Under the pieces are notes generated by a model. The model was not told the origin of the DNA, made no database searches, and saw nothing but the letters and a program-made list of their open reading frames with translations. From assembly GCA_030430075.1 (NCBI GenBank), contig JAUIGN010000003.1, positions 186,001 to 250,000 on the forward strand: a DNA stretch of 64,000 nucleotides. Direction: 5' to 3'. Position numbers and translations under genes: made by a program. Source of the DNA: a bacterium. GTDB taxonomy: Bacteria; Planctomycetota; Planctomycetia; Pirellulales; Pirellulaceae. Of this stretch, positions 8,228-17,900 are shown one piece after another; position 1 is the first letter of the stretch, and each line of letters opens with the position of its first letter.

Positions 8228-10663
8228 ATGGTTCCGTTTTCAGCTTGGCATCTCGGTCTGCGGCGCGGCACCAACGTCGGATTCCTGTTCGCCCTGCTCC
8301 TGACGCTCGGTTTGGTGGCGTTCCATGGCCGGACGGCCTGGTCGCAACAGCCAAATTCGCCGGGTGCGCCGCCACCGAACAAGGTCGACACGGAGGCCGC
8401 TTACCAAGAAGTCGTTCAACGGTTGCGAAACGCCGTTCAGGCCGAGGTCGCGGCGAAGCGACTGCCGGCGTTTTCGATCGCCCTGGTCAGCGGCAACCAG
8501 ACGGTGTGGGCAGAGGGATTCGGCTTTCAGGATACCGAGCAGACGATCCCCGCGACCGGTACGACGGTCTATCGAGTCGGTTCGGTTTCCAAGCTGCTCA
8601 CGGACATCGCCATCATGCAACTGGTCGAACAGGAGCGTCTCGACCTGGACGCACCGGTGACGACCTATCTACCCGCTTTCCGCCCCGAAAACCCGTACGC
8701 GGATCGAATCACGCTCAGGCAACTGATGTCCCACCTGGCGGGCCTGGTGCGTGAACCACCCGTAGGACATTATTTTGATCCCACGCGACCGACGTTGGCG
8801 GCAACAGTCGCCAGCCTGAACGACACGACGCTCGTCTATCCCCCCGGAACGAAGACAAAGTATTCCAATGCCGGTATCGCGGTCGTGGGCGCCGTTTTGG
8901 AAAAGCAGACGGGCCAGCCGTTCGCCCGCAGTATCGAAACGACCCTCCTGCAACCACTCGAAATGCAGCATAGTGGATTCGAGCTGACGGAAGACTTGCG
9001 ACGCCATCTGGCGACGGCCTGGATGTGGACGTACGACGGCCGACGTTTCGAAGCACCCACCTGGCCGCTGGGAACCGCACCGGCAGGCAACCTGTACGCG
9101 AGCGTCACGGATCTGGCGAAGTTGCTGGTAGCCATCTTCGAAGACGGGAAGACGCGACAGGGTAGAATCCTTCGAACGCCGACGCTGCAGCAGATGCTCA
9201 CAGCGCAAACCGACGAGAGCGGCAAACCAACCAGTTTCGGCATCGGCTTTCAGCTCGATCATTTGGATGGACACAAGCGGATCGGGCACGGCGGTGCGGT
9301 GTATGGATTCTCGACGCAATTGGAGGCGTTACCTGATCGGCAGCTTGGCGTGGCGGCCGTCGCCGCTTTGGATGGCAGCAACGGCGTCGTCGGCCGGCTG
9401 GCCGAGTATGCGTTGCGGCTGATGCTGGCCCACCAGGACGGCCAGCCGCTGCCCGCCTACCGCACCACAACGCCGGTCGCCCCCGCTCGGGCTGCAGAAG
9501 TGGTGGGGGAATACGAGCGGGGGTCGCGGCGGGTGCGGATCTGGCGCGACGAGGCGCGGGTGGTGATGCAACACGGCACCCTGCAGCGAGAATTGCGGGC
9601 AACGGTTGAGGACGGCACGTTGCAGGCCGACGATGCCTTCGGCTTCGGCCCTCCCGTTTCGCTCGACGGCGCCGGCGATCTGCAGATCGGACAAGCGAAA
9701 TACACGCGGTGTGCGAATGAGCCTCCGGCCGGGATCCCCGCACAGTGGCGCGGCTTGATCGGTGAATATGGGTGGGATCACAACACGCTCTACATCCTCG
9801 AAGATCGGGGCCGCCTGGTGGCGTTGATCGAATGGTTCTACGCCTATCCACTGACGGAAGTCGAGGACGATGTGTTTGCCTTTCCGAATTACGGCCTTTA
9901 CCACGGCGAGCGGCTTCACTTTCGGCGTGACGCGACCGGTCGCGCGGTTGACGTCGTGGCGGCGGAAGTCGGCTTTGCCCGCCGCGCCGTCGGAACGCTG
10001 GATGGTGAAACGTTTCGGATCGAACCGGTGCGGCCGATCGCCGAACTACGAGTGGATGCACTCGCCGCTCGGCCGCCTGACGAAGCGGGCGACTTTCGTT
10101 CCGCAGACCTCGTCGAACTCACGCAACTGGATCCAACCATTCAGCTCGACATCCGTTACGCGACAACCGACAACTTCACGGGGTCCGTGTTCTACGAGCA
10201 GCCGCGGGCATTCATGCAGCGCCCGGCGGCCGCAGCGGTCGTTCGCGCCCATCGGCGGCTCGAGAAACTCGGCCTGGGGCTTCTGATTCACGACGCCTAC
10301 CGCCCCTGGCACGTCACCAAGATGTTCTGGGACGCAACCCCCGGCGAGATGAAGACCTTCGTCGCCAATCCTGCCAACGGTTCTCGCCATAATCGCGGGT
10401 GCGCTGTCGATCTCACCCTGTACGACCTGGAGACCGGCGAGCCGATCGCGATGGTCGCCGGATACGACGAATTCTCGCCCCGCTCCTTTCCCCATTACCC
10501 GGGCGGCACGTCGCGCCAACGGTGGTACCGCCAACTGCTACGCCGGACAATGGAGGCCGAGGGCTTCAGCATTTACGAATACGAATGGTGGCACTTTGAC
10601 TATCGCGACTGGCGAAAGTACCGGATCGGCAACGCCACCTTTGAAGAAATTCTGGCCGAGTAA
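8228..10663 (+). CDS. Secreted serine beta-lactamase-like/VanX D-Ala-D-Ala dipeptidase fusion
   Basis: One 811-residue frame joins two peptidoglycan-linked enzymes. The signal peptide (FLFALLLTLGLVAF) is followed by a class C beta-lactamase/DD-peptidase-like domain with S119-V-S-K122 (SxxK), Y212-S-N (YxN) and H354-G-G (in place of KTG). A middle region of about 200 residues resembles the lipocalin-like tail of such esterases. The C-terminus, from about residue 625, is a VanX/M15D dipeptidase: LDIRYATTDNFTG, HDAYRPW, zinc site S-R-H721-x6-D728 and E786-W-W-H789. Both catalytic sets look complete. It probably trims cell-wall stem peptides or D-Ala-D-Ala in the periplasm. The ATG at 8228 has GAGG 8 bases upstream and gives a proper signal peptide; the frame is open further upstream. 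Confidence 0.88.
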   Translation: MVPFSAWHLGLRRGTNVGFLFALLLTLGLVAFHGRTAWSQQPNSPGAPPPNKVDTEAAYQEVVQRLRNAVQAEVAAKRLPAFSIALVSGNQTVWAEGFGFQDTEQTIPATGTTVYRVGSVSKLLTDIAIMQLVEQERLDLDAPVTTYLPAFRPENPYADRITLRQLMSHLAGLVREPPVGHYFDPTRPTLAATVASLNDTTLVYPPGTKTKYSNAGIAVVGAVLEKQTGQPFARSIETTLLQPLEMQHSGFELTEDLRRHLATAWMWTYDGRRFEAPTWPLGTAPAGNLYASVTDLAKLLVAIFEDGKTRQGRILRTPTLQQMLTAQTDESGKPTSFGIGFQLDHLDGHKRIGHGGAVYGFSTQLEALPDRQLGVAAVAALDGSNGVVGRLAEYALRLMLAHQDGQPLPAYRTTTPVAPARAAEVVGEYERGSRRVRIWRDEARVVMQHGTLQRELRATVEDGTLQADDAFGFGPPVSLDGAGDLQIGQAKYTRCANEPPAGIPAQWRGLIGEYGWDHNTLYILEDRGRLVALIEWFYAYPLTEVEDDVFAFPNYGLYHGERLHFRRDATGRAVDVVAAEVGFARRAVGTLDGETFRIEPVRPIAELRVDALAARPPDEAGDFRSADLVELTQLDPTIQLDIRYATTDNFTGSVFYEQPRAFMQRPAAAAVVRAHRRLEKLGLGLLIHDAYRPWHVTKMFWDATPGEMKTFVANPANGSRHNRGCAVDLTLYDLETGEPIAMVAGYDEFSPRSFPHYPGGTSRQRWYRQLLRRTMEAEGFSIYEYEWWHFDYRDWRKYRIGNATFEEILAE

Positions 10664-10734
10664 CCGGCAAGCGGCCGGGAACGGGGCCAGCAACCGATTC
10701 GCCAACGTCGCCATTGTCCTTCCGTAATTTCGAC

Positions 10735-10766
10735 AGGCCATGCTGTCGTGGCGTGATGCGGTCTGG
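10735..10766 (+). repeat. Diverged copy of GTCATGC palindrome family
   Basis: AGGCCATGCTGT, then nine bases, then ATGCGGTCTGG. This matches the perfect copy at 32224-32256 (AGGTCATGCTGT, ten bases, ATGCGGTCTGG) at both ends. The second palindrome arm has decayed. Confidence 0.6.
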
Positions 10767-10775
10767 TGGAAAGCA

Positions 10776-10822
10776 GGAATTGGAGACCTGCGGTCGGCGG
10801 TTTCGGCGGGGTCAGAGACCCG
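10776..10822 (+). repeat. 47-bp GGGGTCAGAGAC element, copy 1
   Basis: Aligned without gaps to 62226-62272, 38 of 47 bases are identical, including GGTCGGC and GGGGTCAGAGAC. Both copies are intergenic. From memory, GGGGTCAGAG-type motifs occur next to REP-associated (Y1) transposases; that link is inference here. Confidence 0.7.
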
Positions 10823-10966
10823 CGCCGAACAAGTAATCGAGACCCGCGCCGAGCAAGTAATCGAAGCCCGCGCCGAACAAGTAATCGAGACCCGCGCCGA
10901 ACAAGTAATCGAAGCCCGCGCCGAACAAGTAATCGAGACCCGCGCCGAGCAAGTAATCGAAGCCCG
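10815..10966 (+). repeat. 24-bp tandem repeat, six units plus a partial
   Basis: Units begin at 10815, 10839, 10863, 10887, 10911 and 10935, with a partial unit from 10959. All share CGCGCCGA(A/G)CAAGTAATC. After the first two units the head alternates GAAGCC/GAGACC, so the array has a partial 48-bp higher-order period. Being 24 bp it never breaks frame (ETRAEQVI/EARAEQVI on plus), but I do not regard it as coding. It begins inside the right end of the GGGGTCAGAGAC element. Confidence 0.9.
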
Positions 10967-11021
10967 TAACGTAAGTGTCGTCAGCGGGCCGGCACTGGCG
11001 ACAAGATGGGGCCCACACGGG

Positions 11022-12458
11022 TTACAAGACGGGGCCCAACATGGCGATCGAATTGTTCCATAGTTGACGCCGTAACGGCCAGGAGGCGACGTCTTCCCCG
11101 GTAACCCGGGTCGACCTGGCTAGGTAAACCTCCTGCCGCTCGCGGACGTCGCCCGTCAGCCGCCGGTCATAGAAGAGAATATTGTTTTCGTAGTTGAGGT
11201 CGAAGCTGCGGCGATCCATGTTGGCCGATCCGATCAGTGTGACTTCACCATCCAGGGTCAGCGATTTGGTATGGAGAAGTCCTCCCACGTATTCGTAGAT
11301 TTTGACACCCGCATCGAGCAATTCCGCATAATAGCTGCGGCTGGCAGCGGCGACGATCCAGGAGTCGTTGCGGGCGGGAAAGATGATCCGCGTATCCACT
11401 CCCCGGTAGGCGGCCGCGCATAGCGCATCCTGCATCGACTCGTTGGGAACGTAGTAGGGTGTGGAGATCACCAGTTCGCGTCGTGCCGCATGCATCAGCG
11501 ACTGAAACGTCTCGGGCATCGCCGAATAGCGCACCGTAGGGCCGGTGCCGATCACCTGGGCCGGCACCTCACCCGAAGATTCCGGCTCGGGGGCGGCGAG
11601 CAGCGCGCGCAGGTCTTCGTCGACATAGGCCATCCAGTCGCTGATGAACAAGTGCTGGTTTTGCTGGACAACGGGGCCTTCGAATCGCATCACCGCATCG
11701 ACCCACGGCGCGAACCTGGCCTTCACCAGAAACTCGGGGTCGGCACAATTCTGACTGCCGCAGTACGTAATCCGTCCATCGATGACGACGATCTTGCGAT
11801 GATTCCGCAGGTCGATGCGCCCCACGAAGGGCCGCCAGAGCGGATTGCCGATCGGCAAGGCCTCCGCGACATGGACTCCCGACTCCCGCATCGCTTGCCA
11901 ATGAACCGACTTGACCATGCCCCGCGACCCCAGTCCATCGACCATCGCTCGGCAGGTCACCCCGCGGGCCGCCGCCCGTTGAAGGGCCGCGACAACCCGG
12001 CAGCCGTTGCGATCCGGCAGCCAGATATAGAACAACAGGTGGACGTGTTCTTGGGCCGCATCGATATCGGCCACCATGGCATCGATCGTCGCATTGGAAT
12101 CGGCCATCAGTGTCGCCTGGTTCCCGGCGACCACCGGGAAGCCGCTGATCGATCGTCCCACACGGAACAGGTGCTGATAGCGGTCCGGGACATCCGCCGT
12201 GAGAACTTCCGTCCCCACGTCCGCGGCGGCCGGCGGGAGCAAGTCGCGCACCTTCCGCATGCGAGCGGCACGCCGGCGACCGATGTTGGTTTCCCCGAAA
12301 AGCAGGTAAGCAACAACACCCAGTCCCGGCAGGGCGACGATCACGACAGTCCAAGCGATTCTCGACGCCGGCTCACGGTGTGGCCTGAGCAGCACGCGTA
12401 ACATGGTGATCAGAACGATCATCGCGTGGCAAGTAAAAGCGACTACGGTTTCGAACAT
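11022..12458 (-). CDS. cls: Cardiolipin synthase (phospholipase D superfamily)
   Basis: A 478-residue ClsA-type enzyme that joins two phosphatidylglycerols (or a close variant) into cardiolipin at the inner membrane. Two N-terminal membrane spans (TCHAMIVLITMLRVLL and TVVIVALPGLGVVAYLLFG, the PLDc_N region) precede two HKD motifs: H220-R-K222-x4-D227 followed by GSQN, and HTKSLTLDGEVTLIGSANMDRRSF near residue 396. The order, spacing and length match Cls. Its stop abuts the repeat mosaic. A potassium-channel gene lies upstream in the same direction, 48 bases away. Confidence 0.93.
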   Translation of the reverse strand: MFETVVAFTCHAMIVLITMLRVLLRPHREPASRIAWTVVIVALPGLGVVAYLLFGETNIGRRRAARMRKVRDLLPPAAADVGTEVLTADVPDRYQHLFRVGRSISGFPVVAGNQATLMADSNATIDAMVADIDAAQEHVHLLFYIWLPDRNGCRVVAALQRAAARGVTCRAMVDGLGSRGMVKSVHWQAMRESGVHVAEALPIGNPLWRPFVGRIDLRNHRKIVVIDGRITYCGSQNCADPEFLVKARFAPWVDAVMRFEGPVVQQNQHLFISDWMAYVDEDLRALLAAPEPESSGEVPAQVIGTGPTVRYSAMPETFQSLMHAARRELVISTPYYVPNESMQDALCAAAYRGVDTRIIFPARNDSWIVAAASRSYYAELLDAGVKIYEYVGGLLHTKSLTLDGEVTLIGSANMDRRSFDLNYENNILFYDRRLTGDVRERQEVYLARSTRVTGEDVASWPLRRQLWNNSIAMLGPVL

Positions 12459-12506
12459 CCACGCACTTCCTCGACGGGTTGATCTGACCGGGGGCCCATT
12501 GGTAGT

Positions 12507-13268
12507 TCACGAATCCCGTCCCGCCTGCTGTCTCGAAGAGGTGGGAATCTCGCTTACCATCCAGGCGACCAGGACGGCCATGTAGAACTGGCCGGCAACG
12601 GATTGCATCCAGGCCAGCGTTTGCGCCGGGGGCGAAACGGGTTGGATGTCGCCGTAGCCGAGCGTCGACATCGTGACAAAGCTGAAGTAAACGAATTGCG
12701 AGAAATCGGCCACTTCCTCCGATCGCTCGGCGACAACCACTGAATTCAAGCGGCGGTTTTGCATGATCATGGCCGAGTCGTCCAGGTGGTCGATGCCCCA
12801 GTAGATCACGGCCCAGCCGAGTCCCAACAAGAGATAGGCGCTGATGGCACCGAAGATCGAGTGGATGGTCGCCATGTATCGCTTCATGACGGTCTGCACA
12901 ATCATCAGCGCCATGGCGACGAAGAAGGCGCCTTCCAGCACGCAACTGAAGAGGAAAAACACCGGCTGATCAATGAACATCGTCATCCAACTGACGGGCG
13001 CCGCGACGGCGGCGACGAACAGCCCGAGGAACAGCACGACCTTGGCACGCCGAGTCGCCACGGCCGCTGAGATCAAGACGGCCGTGATGCCAACTCGCAA
13101 GAGAGCGGTTCCCAGCTTGGTATGACCCAGGATCGGCACCACGAACAGGATGAAGACGAGCGAGATGAGCAGGATAACAAGCGAGCTTGCCTGCCGATGT
13201 TTGCGGTCAGTCCTGGGAGCCCCGGCGGCATTGTCCGGCGATTGCTGTGCTGATTGGTTGGATTCCAT
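12507..13268 (-). CDS. Two-TM potassium channel-like membrane protein
   Basis: About 253 residues. The last third has a pore loop with selectivity filter T202-L-G-Y-G-D207 (VTMSTLGYGDIQP), followed by a final helix (FYMAVLVAWMVS): the Ion_trans_2 signature of K+ channels. It differs from minimal two-TM channels because at least four more hydrophobic segments precede it (LVILLISLVFILFVV, VGITAVLISAAVA, VVLFLGLFVAAVAA, FFLFSCVLEGAFFVAMALMIV). It has no visible RCK/NAD domain. I start at the ATG at 13268; an in-frame start at 13277 gives three more residues. It is divergent from the efflux genes. Confidence 0.85.
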   Translation of the reverse strand: MESNQSAQQSPDNAAGAPRTDRKHRQASSLVILLISLVFILFVVPILGHTKLGTALLRVGITAVLISAAVATRRAKVVLFLGLFVAAVAAPVSWMTMFIDQPVFFLFSCVLEGAFFVAMALMIVQTVMKRYMATIHSIFGAISAYLLLGLGWAVIYWGIDHLDDSAMIMQNRRLNSVVVAERSEEVADFSQFVYFSFVTMSTLGYGDIQPVSPPAQTLAWMQSVAGQFYMAVLVAWMVSEIPTSSRQQAGRDS

Positions 13269-13402
13269 ACCGTGCACGCTTGCTTGCGGGAAGCACTCAA
13301 GTCGCCCGACCTGGTGAGCATCGTGAACCTGCGGCCGACCGATGTCCGGCCATCTTAAGCCGTCGGCGAGTTGAATTCGACCTCCCCCCAGGGGCTGGAC
13401 TC

Positions 13403-13431
13403 TTCACACAGTTGGTGCAGTTGGCTACGAT
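13403..13431 (+). promoter_or_regulatory. Candidate sigma-70-type promoter for efflux operon
   Basis: TTCACA (13403-13408, five of six to TTGACA), a 17-bp spacer and TACGAT (13426-13431, four of six to TATAAT). It ends 48 bases before the GTG start of the membrane-fusion gene, in the divergent gap. Confidence 0.45.
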
Positions 13432-13479
13432 CACGGTTCGCTTGGCCCACTTCTCACCGTTCGGCACAGGGGACTCGTC

Positions 13480-14874
13480 GTGTACCATCGCCCGCTTCGG
13501 ATCGCTCCACTGATTGGGCTCGCCCTGGTTTGGCTGGGTGGCTGCGCGCCATCGAACGAATATCAGCCACCCCCTCCCCCGACCGTGACGGTCGCCACGC
13601 CGGTGCGGCAAGACGTCACGACCTACCTGGAGGAAACCGGGACCACCGAACCAGTCGAGATGGTCGCCATCCGCGCCCGTGTGTCGGGCTACCTGGAGAA
13701 GATCAATTTCGAAGCCGGGGCCAACGTCAAGGCAGGCGATGTGCTCTACGTGATCCAGCCGGACGAGTACGACGCGAAAGTCGCCTCGGCAGAAGCCGAA
13801 GTCGCATCGAACCAGGCCCGCCTCAAGCTGGCCGAGATCGAGCAGACCCGGCAACGCAACCTGTTCGCCGAAAAGGCGACGTCCGAGACCAAGAAGGATC
13901 AAGCGGAAGCGGATTTCCTGGTCGCCAAGGCGGCCTTGCAAAGCGCTGAAGCCGCACTCAAGCGGGCCGTGCTCGACCAGAGCTACACGGAGGTCACCAG
14001 CCCGATCGACGGCCGCGTCGGCAAGACCTTGGTCAAACTGGGCAACCTCGTTGGAGAAACCGACGCAACCCAACTGACGACGGTCGTGTCGTACGACCCG
14101 ATCTACGTCAACTTCAACATCAACGAGCGAGCCCTCCTGCAAGCAACCGCCATGCGCCGTGAGGACGCGGCGGACCAGCCGAATGCCGGCACCGCCAGTG
14201 GCGAACCACCGGACTTGACCGACACCAAAGCCTACATGCGACGTGCCGTCGATCAGGGATTTCCCTTCGCCGGTCACCTGGAATACGCCGACCTGGGCGT
14301 CGACCAGAGCACCGGGACGTTCATGATCCGGGCCATCTTCCCCAACCCGGAGATGAATATCTTTCCTGGCCTGTTCGTACGCATTCGGGTCCCGATGGGG
14401 GTTCGGGAGAATGCCGTGCTGCTACCCGAGCGCTGCCTTGGCGCGGACCAGGCCGGCCGCTACGTGATGCTGGTCGGCGAAAACAACACCGTCGAACGGC
14501 GTAATATCCAAGTGGGCGCGAAGTACGAAGACCTGATCGTCATCACCGAAGGTTTGACGGGCGACGAGTCGGTCGTCATCGATGGGATCCAGCGAGCGCG
14601 ACCGGGCGCCGAAGTCACGCCGAAAACGACCGAGTTGAGCCCGGTGAAGGGTGATCTCGAGATTATCGAGGAAGGGAGTCATTCACCGATCGACGACGAG
14701 ACGGCGGTCCCCACCCCGGCCCCGGCAGGTGGTGGGGAGGGCAAGGCGGACGGGGTGACGGAGCCTGACGCGGCGGCTGCCGGCAAGCCCGCAAATGGGC
14801 CCCCTTCGGAAGACACGCCACCCGCCTCCAGCGCGGCGACGCCTCCCGGCGGCAGCGCGCCGTCCGGCGAATAG
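13480..14874 (+). CDS. RND efflux periplasmic adaptor (membrane fusion protein), lipoprotein
   Basis: A 464-residue HlyD/AcrA-type adaptor. The N-terminus has a lipobox (LVWLGGCAPS), so it is anchored in the inner membrane by lipid. It contains the biotinyl-lipoyl halves (VRARVSGYLEKI-type block, here AIRARVSGYLEKINFEAG, and SPIDGRVGKTLVKLGNLV), a coiled-coil stretch between them (SAEAEVASNQARLKLAEIEQTRQRN) and beta-barrel segments near AGRYVMLVGENNTV. The last 70 residues are a low-complexity Pro/Ala/Gly tail. GTG start with AGGGGA six bases upstream. It is followed after 56 bases by the pump gene. No outer-membrane channel is encoded nearby. Confidence 0.92.
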   Translation: MYHRPLRIAPLIGLALVWLGGCAPSNEYQPPPPPTVTVATPVRQDVTTYLEETGTTEPVEMVAIRARVSGYLEKINFEAGANVKAGDVLYVIQPDEYDAKVASAEAEVASNQARLKLAEIEQTRQRNLFAEKATSETKKDQAEADFLVAKAALQSAEAALKRAVLDQSYTEVTSPIDGRVGKTLVKLGNLVGETDATQLTTVVSYDPIYVNFNINERALLQATAMRREDAADQPNAGTASGEPPDLTDTKAYMRRAVDQGFPFAGHLEYADLGVDQSTGTFMIRAIFPNPEMNIFPGLFVRIRVPMGVRENAVLLPERCLGADQAGRYVMLVGENNTVERRNIQVGAKYEDLIVITEGLTGDESVVIDGIQRARPGAEVTPKTTELSPVKGDLEIIEEGSHSPIDDETAVPTPAPAGGGEGKADGVTEPDAAAAGKPANGPPSEDTPPASSAATPPGGSAPSGE

Positions 14875-14930
14875 CGGTGTGATGATGGTCCCTTCGTCTC
14901 GTCCAGCCCCTCCGCGAAATTGAGTAGGTA

Positions 14931-17900
14931 ATGTCTCGATTTTTTATCCATCGCCCGATCTTCGCCATGGTGATTTCGATTGTCATCGTGATCGCCGGCG
15001 CCGTTTCGCTGAACGTTCTGCCGATCTCGAAGTTCCCGGAAATCACCCCGCCGACGGTCCAGGTAACCGCCTTCTACCCGGGGGCGAATGCGCAAGTGGT
15101 TGCCGAGACCGTGGCCGCGCCGATTGAGCAGGAAGTGAATGGCGTCGAGAACATGCTGTACATGTCCTCCGTCAGCGCAGACGACGGTTCTTACACGCTG
15201 ACGGTGACATTCGAAATCGGCGTGGACATGGACATGGCTACCGTCCTGGTCCAGAACCGGGTCGCGATCGCCAACCCCAAATTGCCCGAGGACGTTCGGC
15301 GGCAGGGAGTCACGACCAAGAAGCAGTCAACGCAGATCGTGCAAATGATCACGTTGACTTCGGAAGACCCGACACACGATGCGCTCTACTTGAGCAACTA
15401 CGCGACGATCAACATCAAGGACGAACTCAGCCGCATCCGGGGAGTCGGTGCGGTCACGTTCATGGGTGCCGCCGACTACAGCATGCGGATCTGGCTGGAT
15501 CCGAACAAGCTCAAGGCCCGCAATTTAACGACGCAGGACGTGCTCAACGCCATCAGCGAGCAGAACGTTCAAGTTGCTGCCGGGCGGATCGGTGAGGAGC
15601 CGGCTCCCGCCGGGACCGCCTTTCAGTTGGTGATCAATACGCAAGGCCGACTGCAAACCGATCAGCAGTTCGCAGACATCATTATCAAGACGGCCGAGGG
15701 CGGGCGAATCACTCGGGTCGGCGACGTCGTGGTCGACGACGTCGTGGACGCTTCCGGCCAGGTCGTCCAGTCCGGCGTCGAACGGGGCGGCAAGGATTAC
15801 AACCGCGGATCGACGTTCAACGGCGATCCCTGCGCAACCATCTTCATCTACCAACTGCCCGGCGCGAACGCCCTCGAGCTGTCCGACAAGATCAGGGCCA
15901 AGATGCAGGAGTTGGAGGGACGCTTCCCGGATAAGATGGCCTACCATATTCCGTTCGACACGACACTGTTTGTGCGTGCCTCGATCGCGGAAGTCTACAG
16001 CACGCTGTTCGTCGCCGTGTTGCTGGTGGTGGTGGTCATCTACATTTTCTTGCAGGACTGGCGTTCGACCCTGATTCCGTGTGTGGCGATTCCGGTCGCA
16101 CTGATCGGGACGTTCGCCTTCATGGCCGGTCTGGGATTCTCGATCAACACCTTGACCCTGTTCGGAATCGTCTTGGCGATCGGGATCGTGGTGGATGATG
16201 CCATCGTCGTCGTCGAAAATACGACCCGCCATTTGTCACTCGGACTCAACTCGCGAGACGCAGCCGTCACCGCCATGTCGGAGATCACGGGTCCGGTCAT
16301 CGCCACCACGCTCGTTCTCCTGGCCGTCTTTGTCCCCACGGCTTTCATGGGTGGGATCACCGGCCAACTGTTTCAGCAGTTTTCGCTCACGATCTCGGCT
16401 GCCGTGCTGATCAGTACCATCAACGCACTCACCTTGAGTCCCGCCCTCTGCGGCATCTTGTTGCGTCCTCCCAAGGAGCAATCGTTTATCCTGTTCCGCT
16501 GGTTTAACAACACGTTCGACTTCACGACCGGCATCTACAAGTCCGTGATCTGGCGGATGGTCCGACGTGTGGCGTTGGTGATGCTGGCGGTGGTCGGCCT
16601 CATTGCGGCAACCGGCTGGGGTTTCACTCGGCTGCCGACCGGTTTCCTGCCGGTGGAAGATCAAGGCTACTGTTTCGTGAACATCCAGCTTCCGGACGCC
16701 TCTTCCCGTCAACGCACCGACGCCGTCCTGGCGGAACTGGATGAGATTCTCAAGGCCACACCGGGCGTTGCCAACAGGGTGGCCATTTCGGGCTATTCGT
16801 TATTGAGCGGCAACAACGGATCGAACCTGGGCCTGGTCGCCGTGATGTACAAACCCTGGGACGAACGCACCTCGCCGGAAGAGACCCAGGAGGCCATCGT
16901 GGCCCACTTGCGGGCCGAGTTCACCAAGATCGAAGAGGCGATCGTATTTGCCTTCGTTCCCCCGGCGATTGACGGCCTGGGCGCATCGGGCGGCTTTCAA
17001 ATGCAAGTTCAAGACCGCCAGGGCGTGGGGTTGGTCGAGCTGCAAAACCTGACGGAGGAACTGCTGGCAGACGGTGAAGCCCAGAGTGGCCTTACGGCGC
17101 TCAACACGACCTTTCGAGCCAACGTGCCGCAGTTATTTGTCGATATCGACCGGACCAAGGTCAAGACGCTCGACATCCCCCTGAATTCCGTCTTCGGCAC
17201 ATTGCAGGCCTACCTCGGTTCGGCCTATGTCAACGACTTCAACGAATTTGGCCGAACCTGGCAGGTCCGCGTTCAGGCCGCCCAGAAATTTCGGGTCGAA
17301 GCTGCCGATATCGCCAAGCTTGACGTCCGCACGAATTCGGGAGAAATGGTTCCGATCGGCGCCTTCGTTGACGTGCGCGAAGCGTTTGGGCCGCAAGTGA
17401 TCCAGCGATTCAACCTCTACCCCAGCGCGCAGATCAACGGAACCCCAGCCCCCGGGTATAGCTCGGGGCAGGCCCTGCAATTGATGGAACAGATGGCGGA
17501 CGAGAAGCTGCCGACATCGATGGGTTACGAATGGACCGGGATGTCCTTCCAGGAAAAGCAACTCTCCAGTTCCGACCGCCCCCAGGACAACCCGACATTC
17601 ATCCTCGTCCTGTCCGTGGTGTTCGTGTTCCTCGTGCTGGCCGCGCAGTACGAAAGCTGGACCAGTCCGGCCGCCGTGATTTCCGTCGTTCCCCTTTCGG
17701 CCATCGGCGTGATCCTGGCGGTGACGATCGCCCGCGCGGACCTGAATGTCTACTCGCAAATCGGACTCGTCCTGCTGGTCGCGCTGGCCAGTAAGAACGC
17801 CATCTTGATCGTCGAGTTTGCTGCCGAACAACGGCGGGACGGAAAGAGCCTGCTCGAATCGGCCGCCCTCTCCGCGGAACTCCGTTTCCGGGCCATCTTG

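Larger units (their letters stand above)
10664..11021. other. Convergent gap filled with a mosaic of three repeat types
   Basis: Between the convergent beta-lactamase/VanX and cardiolipin synthase genes. It holds a diverged copy of the small palindrome family (10735-10766), a 47-bp GGGGTCAGAGAC element (10776-10822) and a 24-bp tandem array (10815-10966). A small hairpin CGACAG-GCCATG-CTGTCG overlaps the first. No gene is credible here: the open frames simply translate the tandem repeat. Confidence 0.6.

Noticed and set aside
10815-10966. CRISPR array
   Set aside because: The repeats are directly contiguous with no spacers, and no cas gene is in the window.
10740-11063. Small gene with eight-residue repeats (ETRAEQVI)
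   Set aside because: It is the translation of the 24-bp tandem array; all frames stay open because the unit is a multiple of three. No upstream signal and no family.
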